Assembly (NCBI GenBank): GCA_964415045.1 | Contig: CAYPZL010000048.1 | Coordinates: 1-32,659, forward strand | From: CAYPZL01 sp964415045 | GTDB taxonomy: Bacteria; Planctomycetota; Phycisphaerae; Sedimentisphaerales; Anaerobacaceae | Direction of reading: 5' to 3' | Length of the DNA: 32,659 nucleotides | Part shown: positions 7,338 to 14,169 of the stretch, piece by piece | How positions within the stretch are numbered: position 1 is the stretch's first letter | Layout of the letters: every line of letters starts with the position of its first letter | Made by a program: the position numbers and the translations under genes | The notes under the pieces: model-generated | Told to the model about the DNA's origin: nothing | The model's input: only the letters and a program-made list of their open reading frames with translations | Database searches by the model: none

Positions 7338-9452
7338 TCACGGCCAGGCGGAGCGGAGTTTCCAGACTTCGAGCGTCTCAATTTTGGCGGGGCCACCTTC
7401 GGCGAAGACCGCCAGGGACCGGTCGTCGTCGGGCGGGATGATCCCCATGGGCATATAGAGGCGCCCGTCGCCGGCGAAAATCTCGATCGAGGTTCGGTCG
7501 GCGAGGATTTCCAGACGCAGCGCCCCGTCGCGCATCGCCAGCGGCGCGGTCCTGTCGCCACAGGAAAGCTGCGCGGCCTTCGCATCGTACGTCACCGCAG
7601 TGCCGCGAATCTTCAGACCCACCCGCTCGGCGCCGGCCGGGCGCAGCTCGGCGCGGATGTGAAACAGATCGCCCTCGACGTCAGCCAGCGGGTTTTGCCC
7701 CGGCTGCAAGGTCACGTCCTCGAGGCTGTGCCGCCTCTCGTGCAGCCTCTCGATCTCGCGCACCGGCTCGGCGAACATCCGCACGCCGTCGTCGGTGGTC
7801 CGCAACGTCAGTTCCACCGGGAACAGCATCATCTGGTTGAACGGCATCTGCGGCATGTTGACCCGGCCCCAGGCGATCTGAATCCGCCGCCCGTCTTCGG
7901 GTGGGATGTTGTTGTAGGTCTGCGACGCGTAGAAGCAGTTGCCGTGGCTGAACTTGTGCTTGCCCGAATCCGGTGTGAACGTTTTGCCGTTGAACGAGCC
8001 GATCATATATTCCCCGTCGGCGGCGTACAGCACCCACTTGCGGTTGCCCGCGTTCCCATCGACCGCCAGCTCGAAGATCTCCGGGCATTCGTAAAAGCCG
8101 TCTATGAGGCTCCGGTATTCCCAGTTCTTCAAATCGGGCGACGTGTAGAACGCAATCGTTCGCTTGCCGTCGGCCTCGTGATACAACGCCATGACCCAAT
8201 GTTCGCCCGGCTCGTACCAGATGACCTTGGGATCGCGTCCTCTGTGCTTGACGACGGGGTTGCCCTCGTAGTCGGTGAACGTCCGGCCCCGGTCGTTGCT
8301 GTAGGCGATGGCCTCGCCCCGGCCCGTGCTGGTGTAGGCCGCCACGATCACATCCTCGCGGCCCGTCTTGAAGCCGGCGGTGTTGTCCTTGTCCACCACG
8401 GCGCTGCCCGAGAAGACCCAGTCGCCGAACCGGTGCGGGTAAATGGCGATCGGCAGCTCTCTCCAGTGCACCAGATCCTTGCTGACCGCGTGTCCCCAGT
8501 GCATGTTGCCCCACTTGATCCCGTAGGGGTTGTGCTGGTAGTACAGGTGGTATTCGCCTTTGTGGAAGACCAGGCCGTTGGAGTCGTTGTTCCAGCCGCG
8601 TCGCGAGGTGAAATGAAACTGCGGGCGGTATTTCTCCCGGTACAGATCCTCGCCGCCCTTGATTTCGTCGTCCTGAGCGATGAGTCTCAACGCCCTCGAA
8701 AAACGCGGCAGGTGGTCCACCTCGAGCGTGGCCTTGCGGCCCTGAAACGCCGTGACGTCCAGAAAGACCCAGAAATCCGGGTCCGCATCGGCCAGCTCGA
8801 TCTCGAACTCGCGTACGACCTCATCGCCCACGACCAGCTTCATCCGCCGCTTGGGGGCGCCGTTCTTGACGGGAAGATTCACGTACCGCTTCGTCAGGAT
8901 CATGTCCTTGCTCTGGTCGATCTGTTCGCGGGTATCGCTTTGTACGATGTGATCGACGTTGATATGCCCCCAGCCGCCCGTGGCGCGGTCCACGATCTGG
9001 ATGCGTGCCTCCTTGCCGGCGAGGTCGGAGACCTCCCACGTGTGCCAGTCGAGCCGCTCGGTGCCGCCGGGGCGGTCGTTGGACCCGGTCGCGGTGCGCG
9101 CGATCCTGCGGTCGATCAGCAGGTTGATGCAGGCCCGGCCGGGGTGCTTGCCTCCGCCGAGAAGGAAGTTGATGTACTTGCGCTCGATCTTGAACGCGGG
9201 CGAGGTAAGCGTTCCGATCGACTCGTCACCGCCGTAGAAGCTGTTTGCCAGCCGCCGACCCTTGTACCCGGTCACGGGCATTTGCTGCGGCAGCGTACCC
9301 GGCGCCGGTCCCGGCCCGAACGCCTGGCCCGACGCCTGCCACAGCCCGTACGTGGTCCCCTCGAAGTCCGCTACCAAAATGTCGGGCTCCGCCGCCAGCG
9401 CCGAAACGCCCAGCGCCAAGACCGTCCCCAAAACGAACGCAAGCTTTCCCAT
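7338..9452 (-). CDS. Secreted glycoside hydrolase family 32 protein (levanase/inulinase/fructosidase type)
   Basis: A 704-residue exported enzyme expected to hydrolyse fructans or sucrose. Seen: a signal peptide (about 1-21, SALA|AEP); an N-terminal beta-sandwich-like region (about 25-180); a five-bladed propeller starting near 275 with nucleophile Asp290 in WNNDSNG (canonical WMNDPNG, with Ser for Pro); RDP (406-408) stabilising the transition state; acid/base Glu455 in ECPEIFEL; and a C-terminal beta-sandwich with DRTSIEIFAGDG near 640. The ATG at 9452 gives the signal peptide and has AAAGGG and AAGGAG upstream. It is a single gene with its own promoter and no transporter or PUL partners nearby. 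Endo- versus exo-activity cannot be told from sequence alone. Confidence 0.9.
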   Translation of the reverse strand: MGKLAFVLGTVLALGVSALAAEPDILVADFEGTTYGLWQASGQAFGPGPAPGTLPQQMPVTGYKGRRLANSFYGGDESIGTLTSPAFKIERKYINFLLGGGKHPGRACINLLIDRRIARTATGSNDRPGGTERLDWHTWEVSDLAGKEARIQIVDRATGGWGHINVDHIVQSDTREQIDQSKDMILTKRYVNLPVKNGAPKRRMKLVVGDEVVREFEIELADADPDFWVFLDVTAFQGRKATLEVDHLPRFSRALRLIAQDDEIKGGEDLYREKYRPQFHFTSRRGWNNDSNGLVFHKGEYHLYYQHNPYGIKWGNMHWGHAVSKDLVHWRELPIAIYPHRFGDWVFSGSAVVDKDNTAGFKTGREDVIVAAYTSTGRGEAIAYSNDRGRTFTDYEGNPVVKHRGRDPKVIWYEPGEHWVMALYHEADGKRTIAFYTSPDLKNWEYRSLIDGFYECPEIFELAVDGNAGNRKWVLYAADGEYMIGSFNGKTFTPDSGKHKFSHGNCFYASQTYNNIPPEDGRRIQIAWGRVNMPQMPFNQMMLFPVELTLRTTDDGVRMFAEPVREIERLHERRHSLEDVTLQPGQNPLADVEGDLFHIRAELRPAGAERVGLKIRGTAVTYDAKAAQLSCGDRTAPLAMRDGALRLEILADRTSIEIFAGDGRLYMPMGIIPPDDDRSLAVFAEGGPAKIETLEVWKLRSAWP

Positions 9453-9503
9453 GACCCAGCCCTTTCTCCTTATCGCAACATGATCGATCAGATTCTCCCC
9501 GCG

Positions 9504-9532
9504 ATTATCTCCGCTGCCCCGACGCGTGGCAA
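9504..9532 (-). promoter_or_regulatory. Probable promoter of the GH32 gene
   Basis: On the minus strand TTGCCA (9527-9532), a 17-base spacer and GATAAT (9504-9509), about 50 bases before the start codon. It lies back to back with the promoter of the divergent membrane protein. Confidence 0.55.
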
Positions 9533-9547
9533 GAACCATATACCCCC

Positions 9548-9576
9548 TTGACAATGCCCGTTCTGCCGGGTAGATT
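9548..9576 (+). promoter_or_regulatory. Consensus sigma-70-type promoter giving a probably leaderless mRNA
   Basis: TTGACA (9548-9553), exactly 17 bases, then TAGATT (9571-9576). The ATG at 9584 is 8 bases beyond the -10, where transcription would start. Confidence 0.7.
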
Positions 9577-9583
9577 ATCTGTT

Positions 9584-10057
9584 ATGAGCGAATCGGTATC
9601 CAGGAACGATGCGGCCATTGCTTCGCCGTCGCCGCCGGGCGGGGCGTTCAGGCGTGCCGGCATCAGATTGCTCGTGGGGATACTCGTGCCCTGTCCGGTA
9701 GCGGCCCTGGTTCCCGCTGTATTCTTTGGGATCGTCGAAAAGAGCCTCCTCGCCATCGTCCTTGCCTATGTGGTCACTCTTCATGTTGCATGTGTCGCCG
9801 GCGGAGTGCAGTTCATTGTCCATTCCTTCTTGATGGAGTTTGTGGTCTGGCGCGTTTTCGGCCGGAGTTGGCTGGCGGTTCTCGTCAGCGCGTTGCTCGG
9901 CCTGCTGGTCGGGGTCTCGATCGAGCTCACATGGGCGAGGGGAGAATTCCTCGAAACTTACATGTATGCCGGTTTCGTCGCGGGCCTCGTTGCCGGCGGC
10001 ATCCTTTACCTCCTGAGAGAAGATACCGAACAGCGAACGGATGCGAAACGTTCTTGA
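9584..10057 (+). CDS. Integral membrane protein of unknown function
   Basis: 157 residues with about four hydrophobic helices (roughly 25-50, 50-80, 85-110, 125-145), a short polar N terminus and a charged tail EDTEQRTDAKRS. No family recognised. Upstream in-frame starts (TTG 9548, ATG 9554) coincide with a consensus promoter, so the ATG at 9584 is preferred; it has no clear Shine-Dalgarno sequence and would be at or next to the 5' end of the mRNA. Transcribed away from the GH32 gene from an adjoining promoter, so co-regulation is possible but unproven. Confidence 0.6.
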   Translation: MSESVSRNDAAIASPSPPGGAFRRAGIRLLVGILVPCPVAALVPAVFFGIVEKSLLAIVLAYVVTLHVACVAGGVQFIVHSFLMEFVVWRVFGRSWLAVLVSALLGLLVGVSIELTWARGEFLETYMYAGFVAGLVAGGILYLLREDTEQRTDAKRS

Positions 10058-10095
10058 CCCACGCACGGCTCGAACAGGATCCGGCGGCCGGTAAG

Positions 10096-10130
10096 AAAAA
10101 GAGCCTCCCGGCGTGGGGACCGGCAGGCTC
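10096..10130 (-). terminator. Rho-independent terminator of the second PEP-CTERM gene
   Basis: Read on the minus strand, GAGCCTGCCGG (10130-10120) pairs with CCGGGAGGCTC (10111-10101), one mismatch in 11, followed by TTTTTC. It lies about 75 bases after the stop at 10206. Confidence 0.75.
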
Positions 10131-10205
10131 GGGGAGAACTTGTTTCGTTTGTTGCATGCGGCCTCTGGCTGCGGGCCGCTTCGTTCCTGTGCGGTATCGG
10201 GACCT

Positions 10206-10883
10206 TTAGATTTTCGCTCTCCTTCTCATGCGGAAGACGCCCACGAGACCGACGCCGACCAGCCAGGCGGCTCCGGGGGCCGGGATCGCGTTGCACTGGC
10301 CGTACTGCAGATAATCCAGAGCCAGCGTCCCGCCTTTTGTAGGATCGGTCACCACAAAAGTAAGAGCAACGGAACTGAAGGCGTTGGCGTTTGTGACACC
10401 GAAGAACTGGTGATTGATCATGGTGTTGTTGACAGTGTCACCCAAGAGGACATCAGGCAGAGAATTGCCCAGGTCGTCCGCGAACGACATGGTGCCGAAG
10501 TTCATGTCATTCACGGCGATGCCGAACGCGTTGATCGGGGCGTCGAAAGTGAATGTCACCATGGAGGTGCCGGCTTCTTGAAAGCACAGCGCACCCACTC
10601 CGTCGTCGGCGAAGCGGACGAACAGATCGTCGCGGAAACTCAAAGCCCCGGGACTGATGGCGACGGTGAAGGCCTGCGGCCCTCCCATGGGGAAAGACAG
10701 GACCGGAGCGGAGGCAAAAGGAACCTCGAACGATTCGGTCACGAGCGGTCCCGAGGCCGCCTGGAACGCCGCGCGGTCCGTCACCGGGTCGTTGTAGTAA
10801 TAGGCCGGCGCCGCCTGCGCCACGCCCACGATTGCGACCAGCAGCAGACAGCCGGCCAGACCAGTCCAAGTGTGTCTCTTCAT
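10206..10883 (-). CDS. Exported PEP-CTERM-type protein
   Basis: A 225-residue secreted protein. Seen: signal peptide (about 1-25, cut near AQA|AP), a beta-rich middle similar in style to planctomycete PEP-CTERM proteins (FTFDAPINAFGIAVND around 120-135), and a C-terminal IPAPG motif, a hydrophobic helix and RMRRRAK. That is the exosortase-type sorting signal. An AGGAG site lies about 8 bases before the ATG. It has a predicted promoter about 230 bases upstream, an upstream ORF ending 9 bases before this start, and its own terminator. Specific function unknown; it differs in sequence from the PEP-CTERM protein at 1625-2344. Confidence 0.78.
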   Translation of the reverse strand: MKRHTWTGLAGCLLLVAIVGVAQAAPAYYYNDPVTDRAAFQAASGPLVTESFEVPFASAPVLSFPMGGPQAFTVAISPGALSFRDDLFVRFADDGVGALCFQEAGTSMVTFTFDAPINAFGIAVNDMNFGTMSFADDLGNSLPDVLLGDTVNNTMINHQFFGVTNANAFSSVALTFVVTDPTKGGTLALDYLQYGQCNAIPAPGAAWLVGVGLVGVFRMRRRAKI

Positions 10884-10892
10884 AACGCTCTC

Positions 10893-11030
10893 CTACTCCA
10901 AAGCAAACCAGCCTCCGTCACTCTCGACGTGCTCACGAGGAGGATGGCCCCGGAGGCGATCGGCCATCATCCGGTCGCTGGAGGACTCGACAGTGTCGGC
11001 GCACCCATGTCCCGAGGGTTCGGAAGGCAT
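10893..11030 (-). CDS. 45-codon upstream ORF in the leader of the PEP-CTERM gene
   Basis: An ATG at 11030 is preceded by AGGAGGAG with a 9-base spacing, among the best ribosome sites in the window. It opens a 45-residue hydrophilic frame (starts MPSEPSGHGC, ends GGWFALE) that stops at TAG 10895-10893, inside the ribosome site of the PEP-CTERM gene and 9 bases from its ATG. No family or membrane segment is recognised. It may be a leader peptide giving translational coupling, or a small protein. Confidence 0.45.
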   Translation of the reverse strand: MPSEPSGHGCADTVESSSDRMMADRLRGHPPREHVESDGGWFALE

Positions 11031-11118
11031 GTAAGGACACTCCTCCTGACCTGCGAGCCTGTGACTGCGCCGTGCCGAACGCGGCTCCCACCCGCATTGG
11101 GCACACCAGCAACTACTC

Positions 11119-11147
11119 AGTATAACGTATTGATATCACTATGTCCA
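11119..11147 (-). promoter_or_regulatory. Predicted promoter of the PEP-CTERM transcript
   Basis: On the minus strand TGGACA (11147-11142), a 17-base spacer, then TATACT (11124-11119). Predicted start near 11112, giving a leader of about 230 bases before the PEP-CTERM ATG. Confidence 0.6.
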
Positions 11148-11160
11148 GGATAGAGTGACA

Positions 11161-11262
11161 ATGGCGCAAAAAAAGCGAAAATCGGAGCACAAACGGGTAC
11201 ACCGGCATTTGCGACGTCAGCCGGTGATGGTCGCGCAGCGTCCCCGCGTCGGTCCCTCGTGA
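11161..11262 (+). CDS. Doubtful 33-codon basic ORF
   Basis: ATG at 11161 opens MAQKKRKSEHKRVHRHLRRQ and ends at TGA 11260-11262. AGGATAGAG is about 6-10 bases upstream. Very Lys/Arg/His-rich like the ORF at 11634. Too short to be sure. Confidence 0.22.
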   Translation: MAQKKRKSEHKRVHRHLRRQPVMVAQRPRVGPS

Positions 11263-11633
11263 CATATGGGGAGGATTCGGGGTTGTGTCACGGTATCCTT
11301 TTCGTCGCCTGGCGCCGTCAGACAGGAGCGAAGGGCGCCTTCGATTTCTCCGGATCCGGCGGCGGTGGGGCAGCGTTCGTCTTGTGTGGGCCGCGCAGAG
11401 GTTTCCGCGCGGATTCCCGCGTCATATCGGTCGTGGGCGGGCGGATACGTAGTTTTCCGTATTTTGGCTCGCCGCGGTGTCGGGCGCGTGAACTTGGCGG
11501 GCAGAATGGCCGATGAAGGTAATGGCGAAGCCCGCTTTTGTCGGCAGGGGCGTTCGTCGAGGGTGGAGAAGGGCGTGCCGGCCCGTCGTTTCACGCGTGG
11601 GTAGGCGGCGCCCCGGCATATGGAGTGAGAGTG
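11263..11633. other. Gene-poor stretch, nothing firm
   Basis: Long open frames exist on both strands but lack ribosome sites and protein-like composition. No RNA gene or strong terminator was recognised. Confidence 0.4.
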
Positions 11634-11780
11634 ATGAAGAGGATGAAGCCGATCAAAGCAACGCGGAAGCACAGGTTCCGGCTCGATGAGTACGATCCCA
11701 ACGGCGATCCCGAGCGCGAGCGTCGGATTGCAGCCCACCGCCGGCGGATCCAGCGAGCGTTGAAGCGCCATCAATCGTGA
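11634..11780 (+). CDS. Small, very basic hypothetical protein
   Basis: 48 residues, about one third Lys/Arg/His, with a central DEYDPNGDPERERR segment and a helical basic tail. The ATG at 11634 has GGAG 8 bases upstream. The stop overlaps a GTG at 11777 of another frame by four bases, a typical coupled arrangement. Composition suggests nucleic acid or ribosome association, but no family is recognised. It lies 650 bases upstream of mraZ. Confidence 0.45.
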   Translation: MKRMKPIKATRKHRFRLDEYDPNGDPERERRIAAHRRRIQRALKRHQS

Positions 11781-12091
11781 TCGCAGCCTTCGTGTGGGCC
11801 GTTCCGCTGGGCCTGATCTGTGCGGCGGTTCTCGGCCTCTGGCTGCTGGCCCGTGCCCGTGGCGGCTCAGGGCCTGGCCCAGTTGACGCCGCAGGCAGCG
11901 AAACCCACGCCGGACGACGGGCAGGGAAGTATCACCACAGATCCCCACTTGCGGCCGAAAGCGCCACGGCGGGGAACTCACAGGCAGGTTGTGACATCCC
12001 GGGGACAAACTTTTCGGCCGATGCCGCGCCTGTCCCGGGGATACGCCCAGGCGGCAGTGGATTCTTTGGAGCGGGGCCAAAAGCAACGTAA
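11777..12091 (+). CDS. Possible small single-pass membrane protein
   Basis: GTG at 11777 overlaps the preceding stop (GTGA) and encodes a clean N-terminal transmembrane helix (residues 2-27, ending LLARARGG). The remaining 75 residues are low-complexity with no domain. Another frame (11820-12131) is also open here, so the true C terminus is uncertain and a frameshift cannot be excluded. Confidence 0.3.
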   Translation: MIAAFVWAVPLGLICAAVLGLWLLARARGGSGPGPVDAAGSETHAGRRAGKYHHRSPLAAESATAGNSQAGCDIPGTNFSADAAPVPGIRPGGSGFFGAGPKAT

Positions 12092-12203
12092 GGCCGCGAA
12101 AGTGGCGTTTTACACCCGTAATTGGGTGTGACCGTGCCGGTGCCGGGCCTGTGGGGCAACAGGGGCCGCACCCTGTCGTCGCCGCCGGCAGCGCGACGCG
12201 GAA

Positions 12204-12221
12204 TTCACAATCGATTGTGAA
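12204..12221. promoter_or_regulatory. 18-bp perfect palindrome, candidate operator
   Basis: TTCACAATCGATTGTGAA is a perfect inverted repeat with no loop, in AT-rich surroundings 212 bases before the mraZ start. It has the size and symmetry of a dimeric regulator site. The regulator is unknown. Confidence 0.5.
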
Positions 12222-12369
12222 ATAGGTTGGATGTTGCGGACCGCGGATTATAGGACATACAATAGGCGAGATGTGCATAACCGCTGTGTTGGATTGGGAT
12301 TGCGCCGCGGCCGAGTGACAGTCCCATAAGAAAATATCCTAAATTTTCCCGAAAATGTGGAGCTCAAGG

Positions 12370-12397
12370 TTGACTTGGTGGGGAGAAGTGGTAAGAT
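12370..12397 (+). promoter_or_regulatory. mraZ promoter with candidate MraZ boxes in the spacer
   Basis: TTGACT (12370-12375), 16 bases, TAAGAT (12392-12397). TGGGG (12379-12383) and TGGTA (12389-12393) sit exactly 10 bases apart between and onto the -10. MraZ is known to bind direct TGGGN repeats with 5-base gaps, so autoregulation by promoter occlusion is likely. An AT-rich block lies just upstream. Confidence 0.65.
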
Positions 12398-12432
12398 TTC
12401 CCACGTTTTGTTGACCCAGTGGGGCAGTTGTC

Positions 12433-12906
12433 ATGCTGTTATTAACAGGGGAGTACCAGCACGTTGTCGATGGCAAGGGCAGGGTGCTCATCTCGAACAA
12501 AATCCGCAGTCAGATCGACTCGGACGAGCATGGCAGCCATTTCTACCTTGTGCTGGGGTCCAACGGGGTGCTCTGCCTGTATCCGGAGCGGTATTTCGAG
12601 CAGATTGTGCTCTCGGTCGGTCCGGGGGCGACGGCTCCGGACGAGGCGGTCGCTTTCGAGCGGATCAGTTTCGCCCTGGCCAGCAAGGTGGAGCTGGACA
12701 ACCAGGGCCGGCTGCTGATCGGCGAAAAACTCCGCAAGCGGGCGGGCCTGAAGGCGGATATTACGCTGGTCGGTGTGAGGGACCACGTGGAGTTGTGGAA
12801 CACCGAGGACTGGGAACAGTATCTCAGCGACCACATGGGGCAGTATCAGAAACAGATGACCGAAGCACGGCAGTTTGTCCTGCAGAAGCAAATAAAGGAA
12901 CTCTAA
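12433..12906 (+). CDS. mraZ: Transcriptional regulator MraZ
   Basis: A 157-residue DNA-binding protein of the AbrB-like swapped-hairpin fold that forms rings and controls the division/cell-wall cluster. Seen: first half TGEYQHVVDGKGRVLISNKI (5-24), the D-x-K-G-R signature, and second half ASKVELDNQGRLLIGEKLRK (about 80-100), the D-x-x-G-R repeat. Usual family length is 140-150, so it is essentially complete. First gene of the plus-strand dcw cluster; the start at 12433 fits the family N terminus although the Shine-Dalgarno sequence (GGGG) is weak. The promoter carries probable MraZ sites. Confidence 0.95.
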   Translation: MLLLTGEYQHVVDGKGRVLISNKIRSQIDSDEHGSHFYLVLGSNGVLCLYPERYFEQIVLSVGPGATAPDEAVAFERISFALASKVELDNQGRLLIGEKLRKRAGLKADITLVGVRDHVELWNTEDWEQYLSDHMGQYQKQMTEARQFVLQKQIKEL

Positions 12907-12925
12907 GGGCTGCGTTGGAGGTGTC

Positions 12926-13132
12926 ATGACAGGGATGGATGGTCATTTTTGCATTTTGGGCCGAAGCCTGAGCGGTGAGCGACCGGTGGACGAGCAGACG
13001 CATGCTTCCGTAGCGGTTCTGAACGAGCGTTTGGAGCATTTGAAGAAACACAGCGGTTTGTTTGCCGGTATCGAGTTCTCGCCGGACGTGGAGGCACTGA
13101 GGCGGCACACACCGGCCATGACGGTGAGCTAA
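12926..13132 (+). CDS. 68-residue hypothetical protein between mraZ and rsmH
   Basis: ATG at 12926 has GGAGG 5 bases upstream, and the frame lies 19 bases after mraZ and 67 before rsmH, clearly in the operon. The protein is soluble, with a helical middle (VAVLNERLEHLKKHSGLFA, about 30-48) and no known domain. No dcw protein of this size is known to me in this position, so it may be lineage-specific. Confidence 0.6.
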   Translation: MTGMDGHFCILGRSLSGERPVDEQTHASVAVLNERLEHLKKHSGLFAGIEFSPDVEALRRHTPAMTVS

Positions 13133-13199
13133 CGGGGCAGCGGTGCTCTCTTCGGCGCGGCGGTAACGTCGTGCCGGAGGCGGCTCGCAGATACGAAGG

Positions 13200-14105
13200 G
13201 TGAACCAGGTAGAGGCAGAACACGTTCCGGTTCTTTCGGAATCTTTGACCGAGCAGATAAGCTTACCTCAGGATGGGGTGATGGTTGATGCGACCATGGG
13301 GCATGGAGGTCACAGCTTTCTGTTCGGCCAAAGGCTGGGTCCGGCAGGGACGCTGGTCGGGCTGGACGTCGACAGCAACTCGCTGGAACGGGCCCGGCAG
13401 CGGTTGGCGGGCCTTGGGTGCAGGGTGGTCCTGATCCGGTCCAATTTCTCGCGGCTTGCGGAACGTCTGGGTGAATTCGGCATCAAGGAGGTGCATTTCG
13501 TGCTGGCCGACTTAGGGCTTTGCTCGGCACAACTGGTGGATCGCGAGCGGGGTCTGAGTTTTCGGGCGGATATGCCGCTGGATATGAGAATTGACGCAAG
13601 CCTGGAGACGACGGCAGCCGATATAGTCAATAGCCTGGATGAGAAATCCCTGGCGGACCTGATTTACCGGTTCGGTCAGGATCGGGCTTCCCGGCGTATC
13701 GCGCGGTACATCGTCCGGCGACGACAGCGTGAGCCGATTGCGACGACGGGGCAGTTGGCACAGATCGTCGCGGCAGCACTCACCCCGCCGGGCAAGAAAC
13801 ACCGACCGCGCAAGCATCCGGCCACCAGGACGTTTCAGGCGCTGCGGATTGCTGTCAATCACGAGCTGGACAACCTCGAGTCGCTGCTTTCGGCGGCGCC
13901 CGGGTTGCTGGCGCCGGGTGGTTACCTGGCCGTCATCAGCTTTCACAGCCTGGAAGACGGGACGGTCAAACGGGATTTCAAGCAAAACGAGCGCGACGGG
14001 CTCTACCGGCTGGTCACGAAGAAGCCCATCACGGCCAGCCGAGAGGAGATCGCCGCCAATCACAGGGCCAGAAGCGCCAAATTGAGGATCGCGCAGAAAA
14101 ACTGA
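13200..14105 (+). CDS. rsmH: 16S rRNA (cytosine-1402 N4)-methyltransferase RsmH (MraW)
   Basis: SAM-dependent N4 methylation of C1402 in the decoding site of 16S rRNA. In 301 residues: EHVPVL start typical of the family, SAM motif VDATMGHGGHS (29-39), DLGLCS (103-108), HPATRTFQALRIAVNHEL (205-222) and VISFHSLEDG (244-253). Family length about 310. The GTG at 13200 puts EHVPVL at residues 7-12, as in homologues. The ribosome site is poor (GGAGG about 20 bases away, AAGGG adjacent), so the true start could differ by a few codons. Standard second core gene of dcw. Confidence 0.96.
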   Translation: MNQVEAEHVPVLSESLTEQISLPQDGVMVDATMGHGGHSFLFGQRLGPAGTLVGLDVDSNSLERARQRLAGLGCRVVLIRSNFSRLAERLGEFGIKEVHFVLADLGLCSAQLVDRERGLSFRADMPLDMRIDASLETTAADIVNSLDEKSLADLIYRFGQDRASRRIARYIVRRRQREPIATTGQLAQIVAAALTPPGKKHRPRKHPATRTFQALRIAVNHELDNLESLLSAAPGLLAPGGYLAVISFHSLEDGTVKRDFKQNERDGLYRLVTKKPITASREEIAANHRARSAKLRIAQKN

Positions 14106-14169
14106 GGTGCAAATATACGCATAAGCTGACTCACGAGAATGGGCGGAACATCAGGAATGGAGTGAAACG

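Larger units (their letters stand above)
12092..12432. other. Regulatory region upstream of mraZ
   Basis: Contains an 18-bp perfect palindrome (12204-12221), a possible weak promoter TTGCGG (12234-12239) / TACAAT (12258-12263), an AT-rich UP-element-like block (12330-12357) with repeated GAAAAT/ATTTTC half-sites, and the mraZ promoter (12370-12397). Confidence 0.5.

Noticed and set aside
7311..9551. 746-codon plus-strand ORF opposite the GH32 gene
   Set aside because: Antisense shadow: the minus strand carries all GH32 catalytic motifs and a signal peptide.
10113..11153. 346-codon plus-strand ORF opposite the second PEP-CTERM gene
   Set aside because: The minus strand has signal peptide, sorting motif, promoter and terminator; this frame has none.
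11217..12278. 353-codon minus-strand ORF upstream of mraZ
   Set aside because: Pro/Arg/Cys-rich without domain, ribosome site or protein-like hydrophobic pattern; it covers the regulatory palindrome.
12926..13132. Reading the mraZ-rsmH gap gene as FtsL
   Set aside because: It has no transmembrane helix; the FtsL-like protein is at 15208-15450.
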